Shown here in pieces: positions 38,533 to 52,611 of a stretch of DNA of 64,000 nt. Below the pieces are notes generated by a model. The model was given only the letters and a program-made list of their open reading frames with translations, did no database searches and was not told the origin of the DNA. Position 1 is the stretch's first letter; each line of letters opens with the position of its first letter. Position numbers and translations under genes: made by a program. This stretch comes from Pseudomonas sp. efr-133-TYG-5 (lineage in GTDB: Bacteria > Pseudomonadota > Gammaproteobacteria > Pseudomonadales > Pseudomonadaceae): NCBI RefSeq assembly GCF_030209175.1, contig NZ_JARVSM010000001.1:2542001-2606000 (forward strand), written 5' to 3'.

Positions 38533-39288
38533 TCAGTTTCCCGCGGCGCGACAAATCGCACCGAACTCATCTGCATTCAGGGAAGCTCCACCAATGAGCC
38601 CCCCATCGATATCCGGCATGCCGAACAGTTCGACCGCATTGGCCGCCTTCACGCTGCCGCCGTATAGAAGCCGCACACCTCGTGCGACCTCAGAATTCTC
38701 TGCCGCCAGCTGCTCGCGAATGGCCTTGTGCACATCCTGAGCCTGCTGCGGCGTTGCAGTCAGTCCGGTACCAATGGCCCAGACCGGCTCGTAAGCGATC
38801 ACTGCCTTGGCAAAGGCACCGACACCCAGCTCCTCGATGATGCTGCCCAGCTGACGCCCGACAACCTCAAGAGTTTTTCCGGCTTCGCGCTGCTCGAGGG
38901 TCTCCCCTACACACAACACCGGAATCAAGCCACATGCCTGTGCCGCTGCGAACTTGCGATTCAGCATCCCATCTCGCTCGCCCATGATCTGGCGGCGTTC
39001 GGAGTGCCCGACAAGCACCAGGGAACAACCTGCATCCACCAACTGACTCGGCGCAATCTCGCCCGTCAAAGCACCTTGCATGGATTCCACCGCAGAATTC
39101 TGCGCGCCGACCGAAATCGACTTGCCTTTCAAGCCATCAATCACTTGATTGATATACAAGCAAGGCGGGAATACCGCGACATCAACACCGCTTGGCAAGG
39201 CCAGATGACGAAGGCCGTTGATCAGCTCAGCGACGCTGGCGCGGGTACCGTGCATCTTCCAGTTACCAGCTACCATAGGGCGACGCAT
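38533..39288 (-). CDS. tpiA: Triosephosphate isomerase
   Basis: 251 residues. GNWKM with catalytic Lys, the electrophilic His in GHSERR, the catalytic Glu in [11 protein letters not shown], and the phosphate-binding YGGSVK and GGASL loops. Between glmM and secG. Confidence 0.97.
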   Translation of the reverse strand: MRRPMVAGNWKMHGTRASVAELINGLRHLALPSGVDVAVFPPCLYINQVIDGLKGKSISVGAQNSAVESMQGALTGEIAPSQLVDAGCSLVLVGHSERRQIMGERDGMLNRKFAAAQACGLIPVLCVGETLEQREAGKTLEVVGRQLGSIIEELGVGAFAKAVIAYEPVWAIGTGLTATPQQAQDVHKAIREQLAAENSEVARGVRLLYGGSVKAANAVELFGMPDIDGGLIGGASLNADEFGAICRAAGN

Positions 39289-39353
39289 GCTGTACCTCGT
39301 CGGTCAAAGTGGGCGCAGATGTTACCCAACACAATCAAGGCTGGCAAGCCGAA

Positions 39354-40691
39354 TCAGGCAGAAACTTCAGTTACCAGTTTTGCCAGTTCTTCGGCATAGC
39401 CACGAACCTGGGTTTCGTCCTCGCCTTCGACCATCACACGCACCAGAGGCTCTGTCCCGGACTTGCGCAACAGCACGCGACCACGACCGGCCATGGCCTG
39501 CGTGACACGGGCACTGGCTTCCTTGACAGCCGGATGCTCGAGCGGGTTTGCACCGCCACCGAAACGCACATTGATCAGCACCTGAGGGCACTTGCGCAGC
39601 GCCTGTCGGGTTTGCGCCAGACCTTCGTTGCGCGCCTTGAGCGCCATCAGCACCTGCAGCGCGGCAATGATCGCATCACCGGTAGTGGTGTGGTTGAAGC
39701 AAACGATATGCCCCGAATTCTCACCCCCTACCAGCCAGTTGCGCTCCAGCAGCTCGGCAATCACATAACGGTCACCGACATTGGCGCGGATGAACGGAAT
39801 TGAAAGCTCGGCCAGTGCGAGCTCCAGCCCCAGGTTGCTCATCAGCGTACCGACGACGCCACCCTGCAACTTGCCACGCTCTTGCAGATCCCGCGCAATG
39901 ATGAACAGCAGCTCGTCACCATCGACGATTGCACCGGTGTGATCGACCATCAGCACCCGGTCACCGTCGCCATCGAACGCGATGCCGAGATCGGCATGTT
40001 CGGCCAGCACGGCAGCCTGCAGTTGACCCATGTGGGTCGAGCCGCAGTTGTCGTTGATGTTCAGCCCGTTAGGCTGCGCCGACAGCACCACCACTTCGGC
40101 ACCCAGCTCGCGGAAGACGCTCGGGGCAACTTTATACGTAGCACCATGGGCGCAATCGATGACCACCTTAAGGCCAGAGAAAGTCGTCCCGGTCGGCACA
40201 CTGCTCTTGCAGAATTCGATGTAGCGGCCAGACGCATCGTTGATGCGCGACACTTTGCCAATCTTGCTCGATTCGACGACGGTCATCGGAGCATCGAGCA
40301 ACTCTTCGATCATCAACTCCAGATCGTCCGGCAACTTGGTGCCTTTGCCGGAGAAGAACTTGATACCGTTATCGTCATGCGGATTGTGCGACGCGCTGAT
40401 CACGATGCCGGCTTCGGCCTGGAACGTGCGCGACAGATAGGCAATCGCCGGCGTTGGCATCGGCCCCAGCAGCATCACGTCGGCACCGGCGGAGGTCAGC
40501 CCCGCTTCGAGGGCGGACTCGAACATGTATCCGGAAATCCGCGTGTCCTTGCCGACCAGGACTTTGCATGCGCCCATCTTGCGGAAGGCCATGCCCGCTG
40601 CCCAGCCGAGCTTGAGCATGAAGTCCGGAGTGATCGGGTATTCACCGACGCGACCACGAATGCCGTCAGTACCAAAGTATTTCTTGCTCAT
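39354..40691 (-). CDS. glmM: Phosphoglucosamine mutase
   Basis: 445 residues from the ATG at 40691. The phospho-serine S101 is in ISASHNP; the metal loop DGDGDR and the sugar-binding GGENSGH follow. It converts glucosamine-6-phosphate to glucosamine-1-phosphate for UDP-GlcNAc and peptidoglycan. Follows folP by 16 bp. Confidence 0.97.
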   Translation of the reverse strand: MSKKYFGTDGIRGRVGEYPITPDFMLKLGWAAGMAFRKMGACKVLVGKDTRISGYMFESALEAGLTSAGADVMLLGPMPTPAIAYLSRTFQAEAGIVISASHNPHDDNGIKFFSGKGTKLPDDLELMIEELLDAPMTVVESSKIGKVSRINDASGRYIEFCKSSVPTGTTFSGLKVVIDCAHGATYKVAPSVFRELGAEVVVLSAQPNGLNINDNCGSTHMGQLQAAVLAEHADLGIAFDGDGDRVLMVDHTGAIVDGDELLFIIARDLQERGKLQGGVVGTLMSNLGLELALAELSIPFIRANVGDRYVIAELLERNWLVGGENSGHIVCFNHTTTGDAIIAALQVLMALKARNEGLAQTRQALRKCPQVLINVRFGGGANPLEHPAVKEASARVTQAMAGRGRVLLRKSGTEPLVRVMVEGEDETQVRGYAEELAKLVTEVSA

Positions 40692-40707
40692 AATTGCTCC
40701 ATCATTC

Positions 40708-41559
40708 TTATTCGGCTGATTCCACGGCTGCGAGCATCCGCACCACGTCCACCGTTTCCGCCACATCATGGACGCGTAATATACGCGCACCTTTCACCGA
40801 CGCCAGTGCTGCCAGCGCCAAGCCACCATGCAGGCGCTCGCCCACCGGACGATTGAGGGCGTGACCGATCATGCTTTTGCGTGATACGCCGACCAGCAAT
40901 GGCCGGCCCAGCGCATGCAGGGCCTCCATATGTTTGAACAAGCTTAGATTGTGCTGCAGGGTCTTGGCGAAGCCGAACCCAGGATCAAGCACGATTCGCT
41001 CGGCCGGGATACCTGCCGATTCACAGACCGCCATGCGCTCGACAAGAAACTCGCCCACCTCCCGCGTGACATCCTCATAGCGCGGATCATCCTGCATGTC
41101 GCCAGGTTCACCGAGCATGTGCATGAGGCAGACCGGCAAGCCAGTAGCTGCCGCGGCATCCAGGGCGCCGTCTCGACGCAAGGAGCGAACATCATTGATC
41201 AACCCGGCCCCCAGTCGTGCGGTTTCGCGCATGACTGCCGGGGTCGAGGTATCGACCGAGATAATCACATCCAGCTCGCGAGCGATCAGCTCGACGATGG
41301 GAGCAACGCGCTCCAGCTCCTCCAGCGGCGATACTGCACGCGCGCCCGGCCGGGTCGACTCGCCCCCCACATCAATCAGCGTCGCGCCTGCCGCCACCAT
41401 CGCTTCGGCATGGCGCAAGGCCGCGTCGAGCTGGCTGTAACGGCCGCCATCGGAGAAAGAATCGGGAGTGACATTGAGAATACCCATGACATGCGTCTGG
41501 GCCAAATCAAGAACCCGGTTGCCGCAAGGCAACCGGGTCAGGGACTGTACAGAAGTCAT
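40708..41559 (-). CDS. folP: Dihydropteroate synthase
   Basis: 283 residues. TIM-barrel motifs [25 protein letters not shown] and DPGFGFAKT, and the sulfonamide-site RKS near the C terminus. It condenses pABA with hydroxymethyl-dihydropterin diphosphate. Follows ftsH by 8 bp, the usual ftsH-folP-glmM order. Confidence 0.97.
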   Translation of the reverse strand: MTSVQSLTRLPCGNRVLDLAQTHVMGILNVTPDSFSDGGRYSQLDAALRHAEAMVAAGATLIDVGGESTRPGARAVSPLEELERVAPIVELIARELDVIISVDTSTPAVMRETARLGAGLINDVRSLRRDGALDAAAATGLPVCLMHMLGEPGDMQDDPRYEDVTREVGEFLVERMAVCESAGIPAERIVLDPGFGFAKTLQHNLSLFKHMEALHALGRPLLVGVSRKSMIGHALNRPVGERLHGGLALAALASVKGARILRVHDVAETVDVVRMLAAVESAE

Positions 41560-41567
41560 TTCAAACC

Positions 41568-43484
41568 TTAAACGTCAGCAGCCGGACCGCCAATCGGTGT
41601 TTCCGGACGCTCATCCCGAACAACCGGAGGCGTGCCAGTCCCGGTGCCACCCGACCAATCACGCGGCTCACGAGGCGTGCGACCGGCCATGATGTCGTCG
41701 ATCTGCTCGGCATCAATCGTCTCGTACTTCATCAGCGCATCCGCCATGGCGTCGAGCTTGTCACGGTTGTCCGTAAGGATCTGCTTGGCCGTGCCGTAGC
41801 ACTGGTCGATGATGCTGCGCACTTCGGAGTCGATCAACTTGGCTGTCTCGCCAGAGAAACTGGCGTTCTGACCGCCGCCACCGCGACCAAGGAACACTTC
41901 GCCTTCTTCTTCGGCATACATCAGCGGACCGAGTTTTTCCGACAGGCCCCACTTGGTCACCATGTTCCGTGCGATCTGGCTGGCACGCATGATGTCGTTG
42001 GAGGCGCCGGTGGTCACACCGTCGAAGCCCAGGGTCATTTCTTCGGCGATACGACCGCCGTACAGCGAGCAGATCTGGCTGATCAGTGCGCGCTTGGACA
42101 GACTGTAACGGTCTTCTTCCGGAAGGAACATGGTCACACCCAGCGCACGACCGCGCGGGATGATCGATACCTTGTAGACCGGATCATGCTCAGGCACGAC
42201 GCGACCGACAATGGCGTGGCCAGCTTCGTGATAAGCGGTGTTCTGCTTTTCTTTTTCCGACATGACCATGGATTTGCGCTCGGCGCCCATCATGATCTTG
42301 TCCTTGGCCAGCTCGAATTCCTTCATCTCGACGATGCGCTTGCCGGCACGAGCCGCAAACAGCGATGCCTCGTTGACCAGGTTTGCCAGGTCGGCACCGG
42401 AGAAACCCGGAGTACCGCGGGCGATAACCGCCGGAGCAACGTCGTCTCCCATCGGCACCTTGCGCATGTGCACTTTGAGAATCTGTTCACGACCGCGGAT
42501 GTCCGGCAGACCCACCACTACCTGGCGGTCGAAACGGCCCGGACGCAGCAGCGCCGGGTCGAGTACGTCAGGACGGTTGGTTGCGGCGATCACAATGATG
42601 CCGTCGTTCATTTCGAAGCCGTCCATCTCAACCAGCAACTGGTTCAGAGTCTGCTCACGCTCGTCGTGACCGCCACCCATGCCGGCGCCACGATGGCGAC
42701 CGACGGCGTCGATTTCGTCGATGAAGATGATGCATGGCGCATGCTTCTTCGCCTGTTCGAACATGTCGCGAACACGGCTGGCACCGACACCGACGAACAT
42801 TTCGACGAAATCGGAACCGGAAATGGTGAAGAAAGGCACCTTCGCTTCACCGGCAATCGCTTTCGCCAGCAAGGTCTTACCGGTACCCGGTGGGCCGACC
42901 ATCAGCACACCACGAGGAATACGGCCACCCAGACGCTGGAACTTGCCCGGATCACGGAGGAACTCGACCAGCTCGCCGACTTCTTCCTTGGCTTCGTCGC
43001 AACCGGCAACGTCAGCCAGGGTGGTTTTCACCTGGTCTTCGGAGAGCAGGCGCGCCTTGCTCTTGCCGAAGCTCATCGGCCCGCCCTTGCCGCCTGCACC
43101 ACCTTGCATCTGGCGCATGAAGAACATGAACACGGCGATGATCACCAGGATCGGGAAGCTGGCAACCAGGAGCTGGGTCCAGATGCTTTGCTGTTCAGGC
43201 TGCTTGCCTTCGACCACGACGTGGTTGTCGACCAGGTCGCCGATCAGGCCATTGTCCTGGATCGCCGGACGAATGGTCTTGAAGCTGTCGCCGTCATTGC
43301 GTTTGCCGGTAATCACGTAGCCATCAACCGCTACGCGCTCGACCTTGCCATCCTTGACCTGCTGGATGAAGTCGGAATAGTTGAGGGTCTGCGGCTCGTT
43401 AGGGCTGGAGAAGTTGTTCATCACCGTCACCAGGACAGCTGCGATGATCAACCACAGGATCAGATTCTTTGCCATATCGTTCAA
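41568..43484 (-). CDS. ftsH: ATP-dependent zinc metalloprotease FtsH
   Basis: 638 residues if it starts at the TTG at 43484, which has AGAGGG seven bases upstream; the ATG at 43475 gives 635 residues but its Shine-Dalgarno would be too far away. Two N-terminal membrane segments (about 7-24 and 103-122), AAA module with Walker A GPPGTGKT, second region of homology with R fingers, and the zinc site HEAGH. It degrades misfolded membrane proteins and short-lived regulators. I see no clear sigma-32 promoter upstream. Confidence 0.96.
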   Translation of the reverse strand: MNDMAKNLILWLIIAAVLVTVMNNFSSPNEPQTLNYSDFIQQVKDGKVERVAVDGYVITGKRNDGDSFKTIRPAIQDNGLIGDLVDNHVVVEGKQPEQQSIWTQLLVASFPILVIIAVFMFFMRQMQGGAGGKGGPMSFGKSKARLLSEDQVKTTLADVAGCDEAKEEVGELVEFLRDPGKFQRLGGRIPRGVLMVGPPGTGKTLLAKAIAGEAKVPFFTISGSDFVEMFVGVGASRVRDMFEQAKKHAPCIIFIDEIDAVGRHRGAGMGGGHDEREQTLNQLLVEMDGFEMNDGIIVIAATNRPDVLDPALLRPGRFDRQVVVGLPDIRGREQILKVHMRKVPMGDDVAPAVIARGTPGFSGADLANLVNEASLFAARAGKRIVEMKEFELAKDKIMMGAERKSMVMSEKEKQNTAYHEAGHAIVGRVVPEHDPVYKVSIIPRGRALGVTMFLPEEDRYSLSKRALISQICSLYGGRIAEEMTLGFDGVTTGASNDIMRASQIARNMVTKWGLSEKLGPLMYAEEEGEVFLGRGGGGQNASFSGETAKLIDSEVRSIIDQCYGTAKQILTDNRDKLDAMADALMKYETIDAEQIDDIMAGRTPREPRDWSGGTGTGTPPVVRDERPETPIGGPAADV

Positions 43485-43677
43485 TTAACTACCCTCTGAA
43501 GCAAGCTCCGCTACTGGCGCGCGCTTCGCATGATATTCACCGGCCTAACTTACTACATTACCTACGGCTCTGGCAGGCGCCGTCTGTAACCCTTTGTGAA
43601 ACACTTTCTACACAATATTCGCTTATGCACGCGAGGCGAAATACGAAAAACCTATCACCGCGCAAAAAAACCTCGTT

Positions 43678-44307
43678 TTACTCACTACGGCCGCGGTAGC
43701 CCCAAGCCAGCATGTACTGCTCGCGGGAACTGTCGCGGGAGGAGTCCGGCTTGATCATCTGGATCTTGTCGAACTTCTTGCGAGCGTCCTTCAAATAAGT
43801 ATCGAAGCCTTCGCCCTGAAAAATCTTGATCAGGAAATTGCCACCCGGCTTGAGAATACGCTCTGCCAGGTCAAGCGCCAGCTCGCACAGAAACATGGCT
43901 TTCGGCATATCTACGGCAGGCGTACCACTCATATTGGGGGCCATATCGGAAATCACAAGGTCAACCTGCGAATTACCCACGGCTTCCAGGATCCGCGCGA
44001 GCACTTCGTCCTGGGTAAAGTCACCCTGGATGAAAGTCACGTCCGGGATGCTGTCCATTTCGAGGATGTCCGAAGCGATCAGGCGCCCCTGCCCGCCGAT
44101 CAAGCGGCTCGTGACCTGCGACCAGCCACCAGGCGCCGCACCGAGGTCGACAACGCTCATGCCGGCGCGGATCAGTTTGTATTTCTCCTGGACCTCCAGA
44201 AGCTTGTAACTCGCACGCGAGCGGTAGCCATCCTTCTGCGCCTGCTTCACGTAGGGATCGTTGACATGTCTTTTCAGCCAACCAAGGCTTGTCTTGGAAC
44301 GCGCCAT
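43678..44307 (-). CDS. rlmE: 23S rRNA 2'-O-ribose methyltransferase (U2552)
   Basis: 209 residues, FtsJ/RrmJ family. SAM-binding [12 protein letters not shown], the catalytic K-D-K-E set (K near 37, D in [10 protein letters not shown] in FLIKIFQG) are visible. It acts on the assembled 50S subunit and is heat-induced in E. coli. Between ftsH and divergent yhbY. Confidence 0.96.
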   Translation of the reverse strand: MARSKTSLGWLKRHVNDPYVKQAQKDGYRSRASYKLLEVQEKYKLIRAGMSVVDLGAAPGGWSQVTSRLIGGQGRLIASDILEMDSIPDVTFIQGDFTQDEVLARILEAVGNSQVDLVISDMAPNMSGTPAVDMPKAMFLCELALDLAERILKPGGNFLIKIFQGEGFDTYLKDARKKFDKIQMIKPDSSRDSSREQYMLAWGYRGRSE

Positions 44308-44408
44308 TGGGCACCTCGATGATTAGGGTCGTGATTTATTGGGCGGATCCACGAACCCTCGGGTAAAATGGCCGCCATTTTACAGAATCCAGACGAAAGG
44401 GTCAGATT

Positions 44409-44717
44409 ATGCCGCTCACTCCAGAGCAGAAGAAACAGTACAAATCCATTGGCCACCATCTGAAACCCGTTTTGACGGTGGCTGACAATGGTTTGACTGA
44501 AGGTGTGTTAGCCGAACTTGAACGCGCATTGGCGGATCACGAGCTGATCAAGATCAAGCTCAACATCCTCGATCGCGAGGCGCGCCTGGCGTCCATTGCA
44601 GAGCTGTGCAAAGTGGGCAAGGCGGATCTGGTACAGGTCATCGGCAAGATGGCACTGATCTACCGCAAGAACTTCAGCGTCAACAAGCAGCTGTCGAACG
44701 TCCATCGCTTCAAGTGA
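44409..44717 (+). CDS. yhbY: CRS1-YhbY domain RNA-binding protein
   Basis: 102 residues, single CRM domain with the GHHLKPVLTVADNGLTEGV and ELIKIK segments. It binds pre-50S ribosomal particles. Divergent from rlmE; a TAAAAT (-10) lies at 44364-44369 but no well-spaced -35 is seen. Confidence 0.92.
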   Translation: MPLTPEQKKQYKSIGHHLKPVLTVADNGLTEGVLAELERALADHELIKIKLNILDREARLASIAELCKVGKADLVQVIGKMALIYRKNFSVNKQLSNVHRFK

Positions 44718-44726
44718 TGGCAAGGG

Positions 44727-45188
44727 TCAAGGGTGTGCTTCGCGCACCCTGCCACTCCACCCCGGTACCGGTTGCAGCACCAGCACCAACCCGGAAAAGC
44801 CCAGAACCAGAAAGCTGAACTCCTGCCAGCGCTGCGCTTCCGGCCAGCCGACAAGCACGGCGACAAACATCGCACACGCATACAAGGCCATCAGCAGCAC
44901 CTGCCCGCGAAAATCCCGCCATAGACTGGCAAGGCCTTCGGCCTGTACCAGCACCAAAGCCTGAAATATCACGCACACGGCGGCGAATCCCACCACCAGC
45001 ACTTCAAACGCACTGGCGACCTCGTCGATCAGCAGTGGCGCCAGGCCAATCCTGCCCAGCACCGGCCGCAAACCGAGATGCACCAGCCACAAGCCGCCGA
45101 CCCACAACATCTGGGCCAGCTGCCAGAGCACGGCGCCCGCACGCAGCGGGCGCCCTCCTTCAGATGTGACGGACTTCGACAATCTCAT
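44727..45188 (-). CDS. Small membrane protein (DUF4149-like)
   Basis: Up to 153 residues with four hydrophobic segments (about 20-42, 58-78, 90-112 and 120-138). From memory it corresponds to P. aeruginosa PA4754, DUF4149 family. The start is uncertain: the ATG at 45188 overlaps the end of greA by 29 bp; a GTG at 45131 follows a good AAGGAGG but 20 bases away with a perfect hairpin between; a CTG at 45146 has ideal spacing but is a rare start. No known enzymatic motif. Confidence 0.8.
   Translation of the reverse strand: MRLSKSVTSEGGRPLRAGAVLWQLAQMLWVGGLWLVHLGLRPVLGRIGLAPLLIDEVASAFEVLVVGFAAVCVIFQALVLVQAEGLASLWRDFRGQVLLMALYACAMFVAVLVGWPEAQRWQEFSFLVLGFSGLVLVLQPVPGWSGRVREAHP
45132..45154 (-). 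promoter_or_regulatory. Perfect hairpin between Shine-Dalgarno and GTG of the DUF4149 gene
   Basis: Arms ggcgcccgc (45132-45140) and gcgggcgcc (45146-45154) pair over nine G/C pairs with a 5-base loop. It begins right after the greA stop and AAGGAGG and ends right at a GTG. There is no T tract, so it does not look like an ordinary terminator. Confidence 0.6.
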
Positions 45189-45632
45189 ACTCGATATCGC
45201 CGCCGGGCGTTTTCACGACGACGGTGTCGCCCTCTTCCTTGGCAATCAAGGCGCGGGCGATCGGCGAGCCGACCGAAATCTTGCCGAGCTTGATGTCCGC
45301 CTCATCCTCACCAACGATCTGGTAAGTGACGCTTTCATCGGTCTCGACGTTGGCGATTTCAACGGTGGTGCCGAAAATCACTTTGCCGGTGTGCGGGATG
45401 GTCGTCACATCGATGATCACCGCATTCTGCATGCGACCTTCGATGTCACGAATCCGCGCCTCGACCATGCCTTGCTGTTCGCGGGCGGCATGGTATTCGG
45501 CGTTTTCTTTCAGGTCACCCAACTCGCGGGCCGTACCGATGTCCTGGCTGAGCTTCGGACGAACGACCTTGGTCAGGTGAGCGTGCTCTTCTTCCAGAGC
45601 CTTGGCGCCCTGGACGGTCATTGGGTATTTAT

Positions 45633-45636
<4 letters not shown>
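45160..45636 (-). CDS. greA: Transcription elongation factor GreA
   Basis: 158 residues. N-terminal coiled coil carrying the acidic tip ([17 protein letters not shown]) and a C-terminal FKBP-like domain. It rescues backtracked RNA polymerase. Its ATG overlaps the carB stop (ATGA), as in the P. aeruginosa carA-orf-carB-greA operon. Confidence 0.97.
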
Positions 45637-48854
<3,218 letters not shown>

Positions 48855-48980
48855 GGGTTTGTCACTCAAATCCGCAGGTCAGTCGGCAAGCCGTCTTGAT
48901 CGATTTCTGAAGCCCTGAGGGGCGCCACCGGTGTCGGGGCCGCCCTCGAGGGCTTCTCGCTACAGTCTCAAGGCGAACGC

Positions 48981-50117
48981 TTAGCGTCGCTTGGCCATCT
49001 CGTTGATGAAGCGGTCAAACAGGGGCGCCACATCGTTCGGGCCCGGGCTCGCTTCAGGGTGACCCTGGAAGCTGAACGCGCTCTTGTCGGTGCGCTCGAT
49101 GCCTTGCAGGGTGCCGTCGAACAGCGATTTGTGAATCGCGCGGACGTTGGCCGGCAGGGTCGCTTCGTCAACCGCGAAACCGTGGTTCTGGCTGGTGATC
49201 ATCACGACACCGGTGTCCAGATCCTGCACCGGGTGGTTGGCACCGTGGTGGCCGTGGCCCATTTTCAGGGTCTTGGCGCCGGAGGCCAGGGCCAGCAGCT
49301 GGTGACCGAGGCAGATGCCGAATACCGGGATGTCGGTTTCCAGCACGTCCTTGATTGCCTTGATCGCGTAGTCGCACGGCTCCGGGTCACCAGGGCCGTT
49401 GGACAGGAACACGCCGTCCGGCTTCAGGGCCAGGACGTCGGCCGCCGGGGTTTGCGCCGGCACCACGGTGACGCGGCAGCCGCGCTCGACCAGCATGCGC
49501 AGGATGTTCAGCTTGACGCCGTAGTCGTAGGCAACCACGTGGTACGGCAGCTCGGAAGCCTCGATGGTCGCATGGCTGTCGGTCTTCAGGTCCCAGACAG
49601 TGGAGCGCCATTCGTATTGCTCTTTGGTGCTGACGACCTTCGCCAGATCCATGCCCTTCAGGCCCGGGAAGCCTTGCGCGGCGGCGATTGCAGCTTCTTC
49701 GGAGATGTTGTCACCGGCCATGATGCAGCCGTTCTGGGCGCCCTTTTCACGCAGGATGCGGGTCAGGCGACGGGTGTCGATACCGGCGATGGCCACGACG
49801 TTGTTGGCCTTCAGGTAATCGGACAGGGACATCGTGTTACGCCAGTTGCTCGCTACCAGCGGCAGGTCGCGGATGACCAGACCAGCGGACCAGACACGAT
49901 CGGACTCGGCGTCTTCCGGCGTGGTGCCGGTGTTGCCGATATGCGGATAGGTCAGGGTAACGATCTGTTGGGCGTAGGAAGGATCGGTAAGGATTTCCTG
50001 ATAGCCGGTCATTGCGGTGTTGAACACCACCTCACCAACGGTCTGACCGTCGGCTCCAATGGCTTCGCCGCGAAAAATGCTGCCATCAGCAAGGGCGAGT
50101 ATGGCTGGCTTAGTCAA
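48981..50117 (-). CDS. carA: Carbamoyl-phosphate synthase small subunit
   Basis: 378 residues from a TTG at 50117, chosen because GGAGG lies six bases upstream and the protein then starts (M)[11 protein letters not shown], aligning with E. coli CarA. An in-frame ATG at 50141 is possible but lacks a site. The class-I glutaminase triad is present: Cys in [10 protein letters not shown], His and Glu in GHPEASPG. It supplies ammonia to CarB. A terminator-like hairpin 46 bp upstream suggests attenuation. Confidence 0.96.
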   Translation of the reverse strand: MTKPAILALADGSIFRGEAIGADGQTVGEVVFNTAMTGYQEILTDPSYAQQIVTLTYPHIGNTGTTPEDAESDRVWSAGLVIRDLPLVASNWRNTMSLSDYLKANNVVAIAGIDTRRLTRILREKGAQNGCIMAGDNISEEAAIAAAQGFPGLKGMDLAKVVSTKEQYEWRSTVWDLKTDSHATIEASELPYHVVAYDYGVKLNILRMLVERGCRVTVVPAQTPAADVLALKPDGVFLSNGPGDPEPCDYAIKAIKDVLETDIPVFGICLGHQLLALASGAKTLKMGHGHHGANHPVQDLDTGVVMITSQNHGFAVDEATLPANVRAIHKSLFDGTLQGIERTDKSAFSFQGHPEASPGPNDVAPLFDRFINEMAKRR

Positions 50118-50162
50118 GAAGACCTCCCGTAAATAACGCATGAAAGGGCAATCGCAGGTTGT

Positions 50163-50198
50163 AAAAAAGCGGAGTGACGTATGGACACGTCACCCCGC
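50163..50198 (-). terminator. Attenuator-like terminator upstream of carA
   Basis: A 12-bp stem (50169-50180 / 50187-50198, one mismatch) followed on the minus strand by six T residues, 46 bp before carA. A separate terminator already follows dapB, so this one is more likely to regulate carA. Confidence 0.75.
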
Positions 50199-50328
50199 TT
50201 CTTCACTGAATTATTCTGCGCGCTTTTAGTGGACACACTAAAGCTGTAGCTTACAGAAAAAGGGATTTTCGGTCCACCGCTAAAGAGCCTTAAAGGCCGG
50301 AGAATGCGACAGGGCGTCGCTCGGTGGA

Positions 50329-50365
50329 AAAAATCCGGTGCAAACAAGGCATTTGCACCGGATTT
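50329..50365 (-). terminator. Intrinsic terminator of dapB
   Basis: A perfect 14-bp stem (50331-50344 / 50352-50365) with loop caaggca and T residues on the minus strand, 10 bp after the dapB stop. Confidence 0.92.
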
Positions 50366-50374
50366 GGGCAGGGC

Positions 50375-51190
<816 letters not shown>

Positions 51191-52315
51191 TTACAGATCG
51201 CCGAAGAAGCGCTTCACGCCGTCGAACCAACCGGTGGTTTTCGGCGAATGGCTGTTGTCGTCCGCCAGCGAACTGCGGAACTCCTCGAGCAATTCACGCT
51301 GACGACGATTGAGGTTGACCGGCGTCTCGACCGCCACACGGCACATCAGGTCGCCTGCACCACCGCCACGCACCGGCGCCACGCCTTTGCCGCGGACGCG
51401 GAACTGCTTGCCGGTCTGGGTGCCTTCGGGGATTTTCAGTTTGACCCGGCCATCGAGGGTCGGAATCTCCAGCTCGCCACCCAGCGCAGCGTCGACGAAG
51501 CTGATCGGCACTTCGCAGAACAGGTGTTTGCCGTCGCGCTGGAAGATGTCGTGCTCGCGCACGTTGATCACCACGTACAGGTCGCCGGTCGGACCACCCT
51601 GGGTGCCCGCCTCGCCTTCGCCGGACAGCCGAATGCGGTCGCCGGTATCAACGCCTGCCGGGACTTTCACGGAAAGGGTCTTGTACTCTTCGATGCGGCC
51701 GTCGCCGTGGCACGAATCGCACGGGTCGGAAATGATCTTGCCCTGGCCATGGCAGCGCGGGCAGGTCTGCTGCACCGAGAAGAAACCTTGCTGCATGCGT
51801 ACCTGGCCGATGCCACCGCAGGTCGGGCAGGTCGATGGCGACGAGCCTTTCTTGGCGCCGGAACCGTCGCACGGCTTGCAGTTGACCAGTGTCGGAACGC
51901 GGATATTTACCGTCGTACCACGCACCGCTTCTTCCAGGTTCAGCTCCAGGGTGTAGCGCAGGTCGCTGCCACGCTGGGCGCCGCCACGGGAACCGCCGCG
52001 ACCGCCACCAAAGAAGTCACTGAAGACATCACCAAAGATGTCAGAGAAATTCTGCCCGCCGAAGCCGGCACCGCCGCCACCCATGCTTGGGTCGACACCG
52101 GCATGACCGTACTGGTCGTACGCCGCGCGCTTGCTCGAATCGGACAATACTTCGTAGGCCTCGTTGGCCTCTTTGAACAGTTCTTCCGACGCTTTGTCGT
52201 CGGGATTACGGTCCGGGTGATGCTTCATCGCCAGACGACGATAGGCCTTCTTCAAGTCTGCATCACTTGCGCCACGCTCAACACCCAACACTTCGTAATA
52301 GTCACGCTTTGCCAT
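51191..52315 (-). CDS. dnaJ: Chaperone DnaJ
   Basis: 374 residues from the ATG at 52315. J domain with HPD (residues about 33-35), Gly/Phe-rich linker (GGGGAGFGG...), four CxxCxGxG zinc-finger repeats (around residues 145-200) and two C-terminal substrate domains. It delivers clients to DnaK and stimulates its ATPase. dnaK ends 296 bp upstream. Confidence 0.97.
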   Translation of the reverse strand: MAKRDYYEVLGVERGASDADLKKAYRRLAMKHHPDRNPDDKASEELFKEANEAYEVLSDSSKRAAYDQYGHAGVDPSMGGGGAGFGGQNFSDIFGDVFSDFFGGGRGGSRGGAQRGSDLRYTLELNLEEAVRGTTVNIRVPTLVNCKPCDGSGAKKGSSPSTCPTCGGIGQVRMQQGFFSVQQTCPRCHGQGKIISDPCDSCHGDGRIEEYKTLSVKVPAGVDTGDRIRLSGEGEAGTQGGPTGDLYVVINVREHDIFQRDGKHLFCEVPISFVDAALGGELEIPTLDGRVKLKIPEGTQTGKQFRVRGKGVAPVRGGGAGDLMCRVAVETPVNLNRRQRELLEEFRSSLADDNSHSPKTTGWFDGVKRFFGDL

Positions 52316-52537
52316 AAGTCTTTGCACTCTTGAGGACGTTCGGCAAACCCCTCCTGAGGATGGCCAAACTCGTTGAGCCCCAATACAGGCCCGGACCCAA
52401 CTCACGTCAATTCAACGATCCTGGTCTTTGTCACTTGTGGTACTTGCGGCGCGAAAAGCAGGAGCATTCCCGGCCATACCAGCAACACGCGCGCGTTGTC
52501 GCATGTTGTAAAAATTCACGTATTCCAGATACGCCAA

Positions 52538-52557
52538 CGCGGGAGCAAGCTCCCGCG
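52538..52557. terminator. Hairpin after dnaK
   Basis: cgcgggagc and gctcccgcg arms with a two-base loop. No T tract, but it is the only strong stem in the 296-bp dnaK-dnaJ gap; it may also be a REP-like half-site. Confidence 0.45.
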
Positions 52558-52611
52558 CGGCGACATCCTACCAGTCACCGCCGCAAGGCAGTCAACCGGC
52601 CGACCAACAAC

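Noticed and set aside
49900..50117. Untranslated insert near the 5' end of carA, as I recall being reported for P. aeruginosa
   Set aside because: The N terminus aligns to E. coli CarA without an extra in-frame block, so nothing here supports such an insert.
50114..50347. 77-residue ORF overlapping the carA leader
   Set aside because: It runs through two hairpin terminators and lacks a ribosome site.
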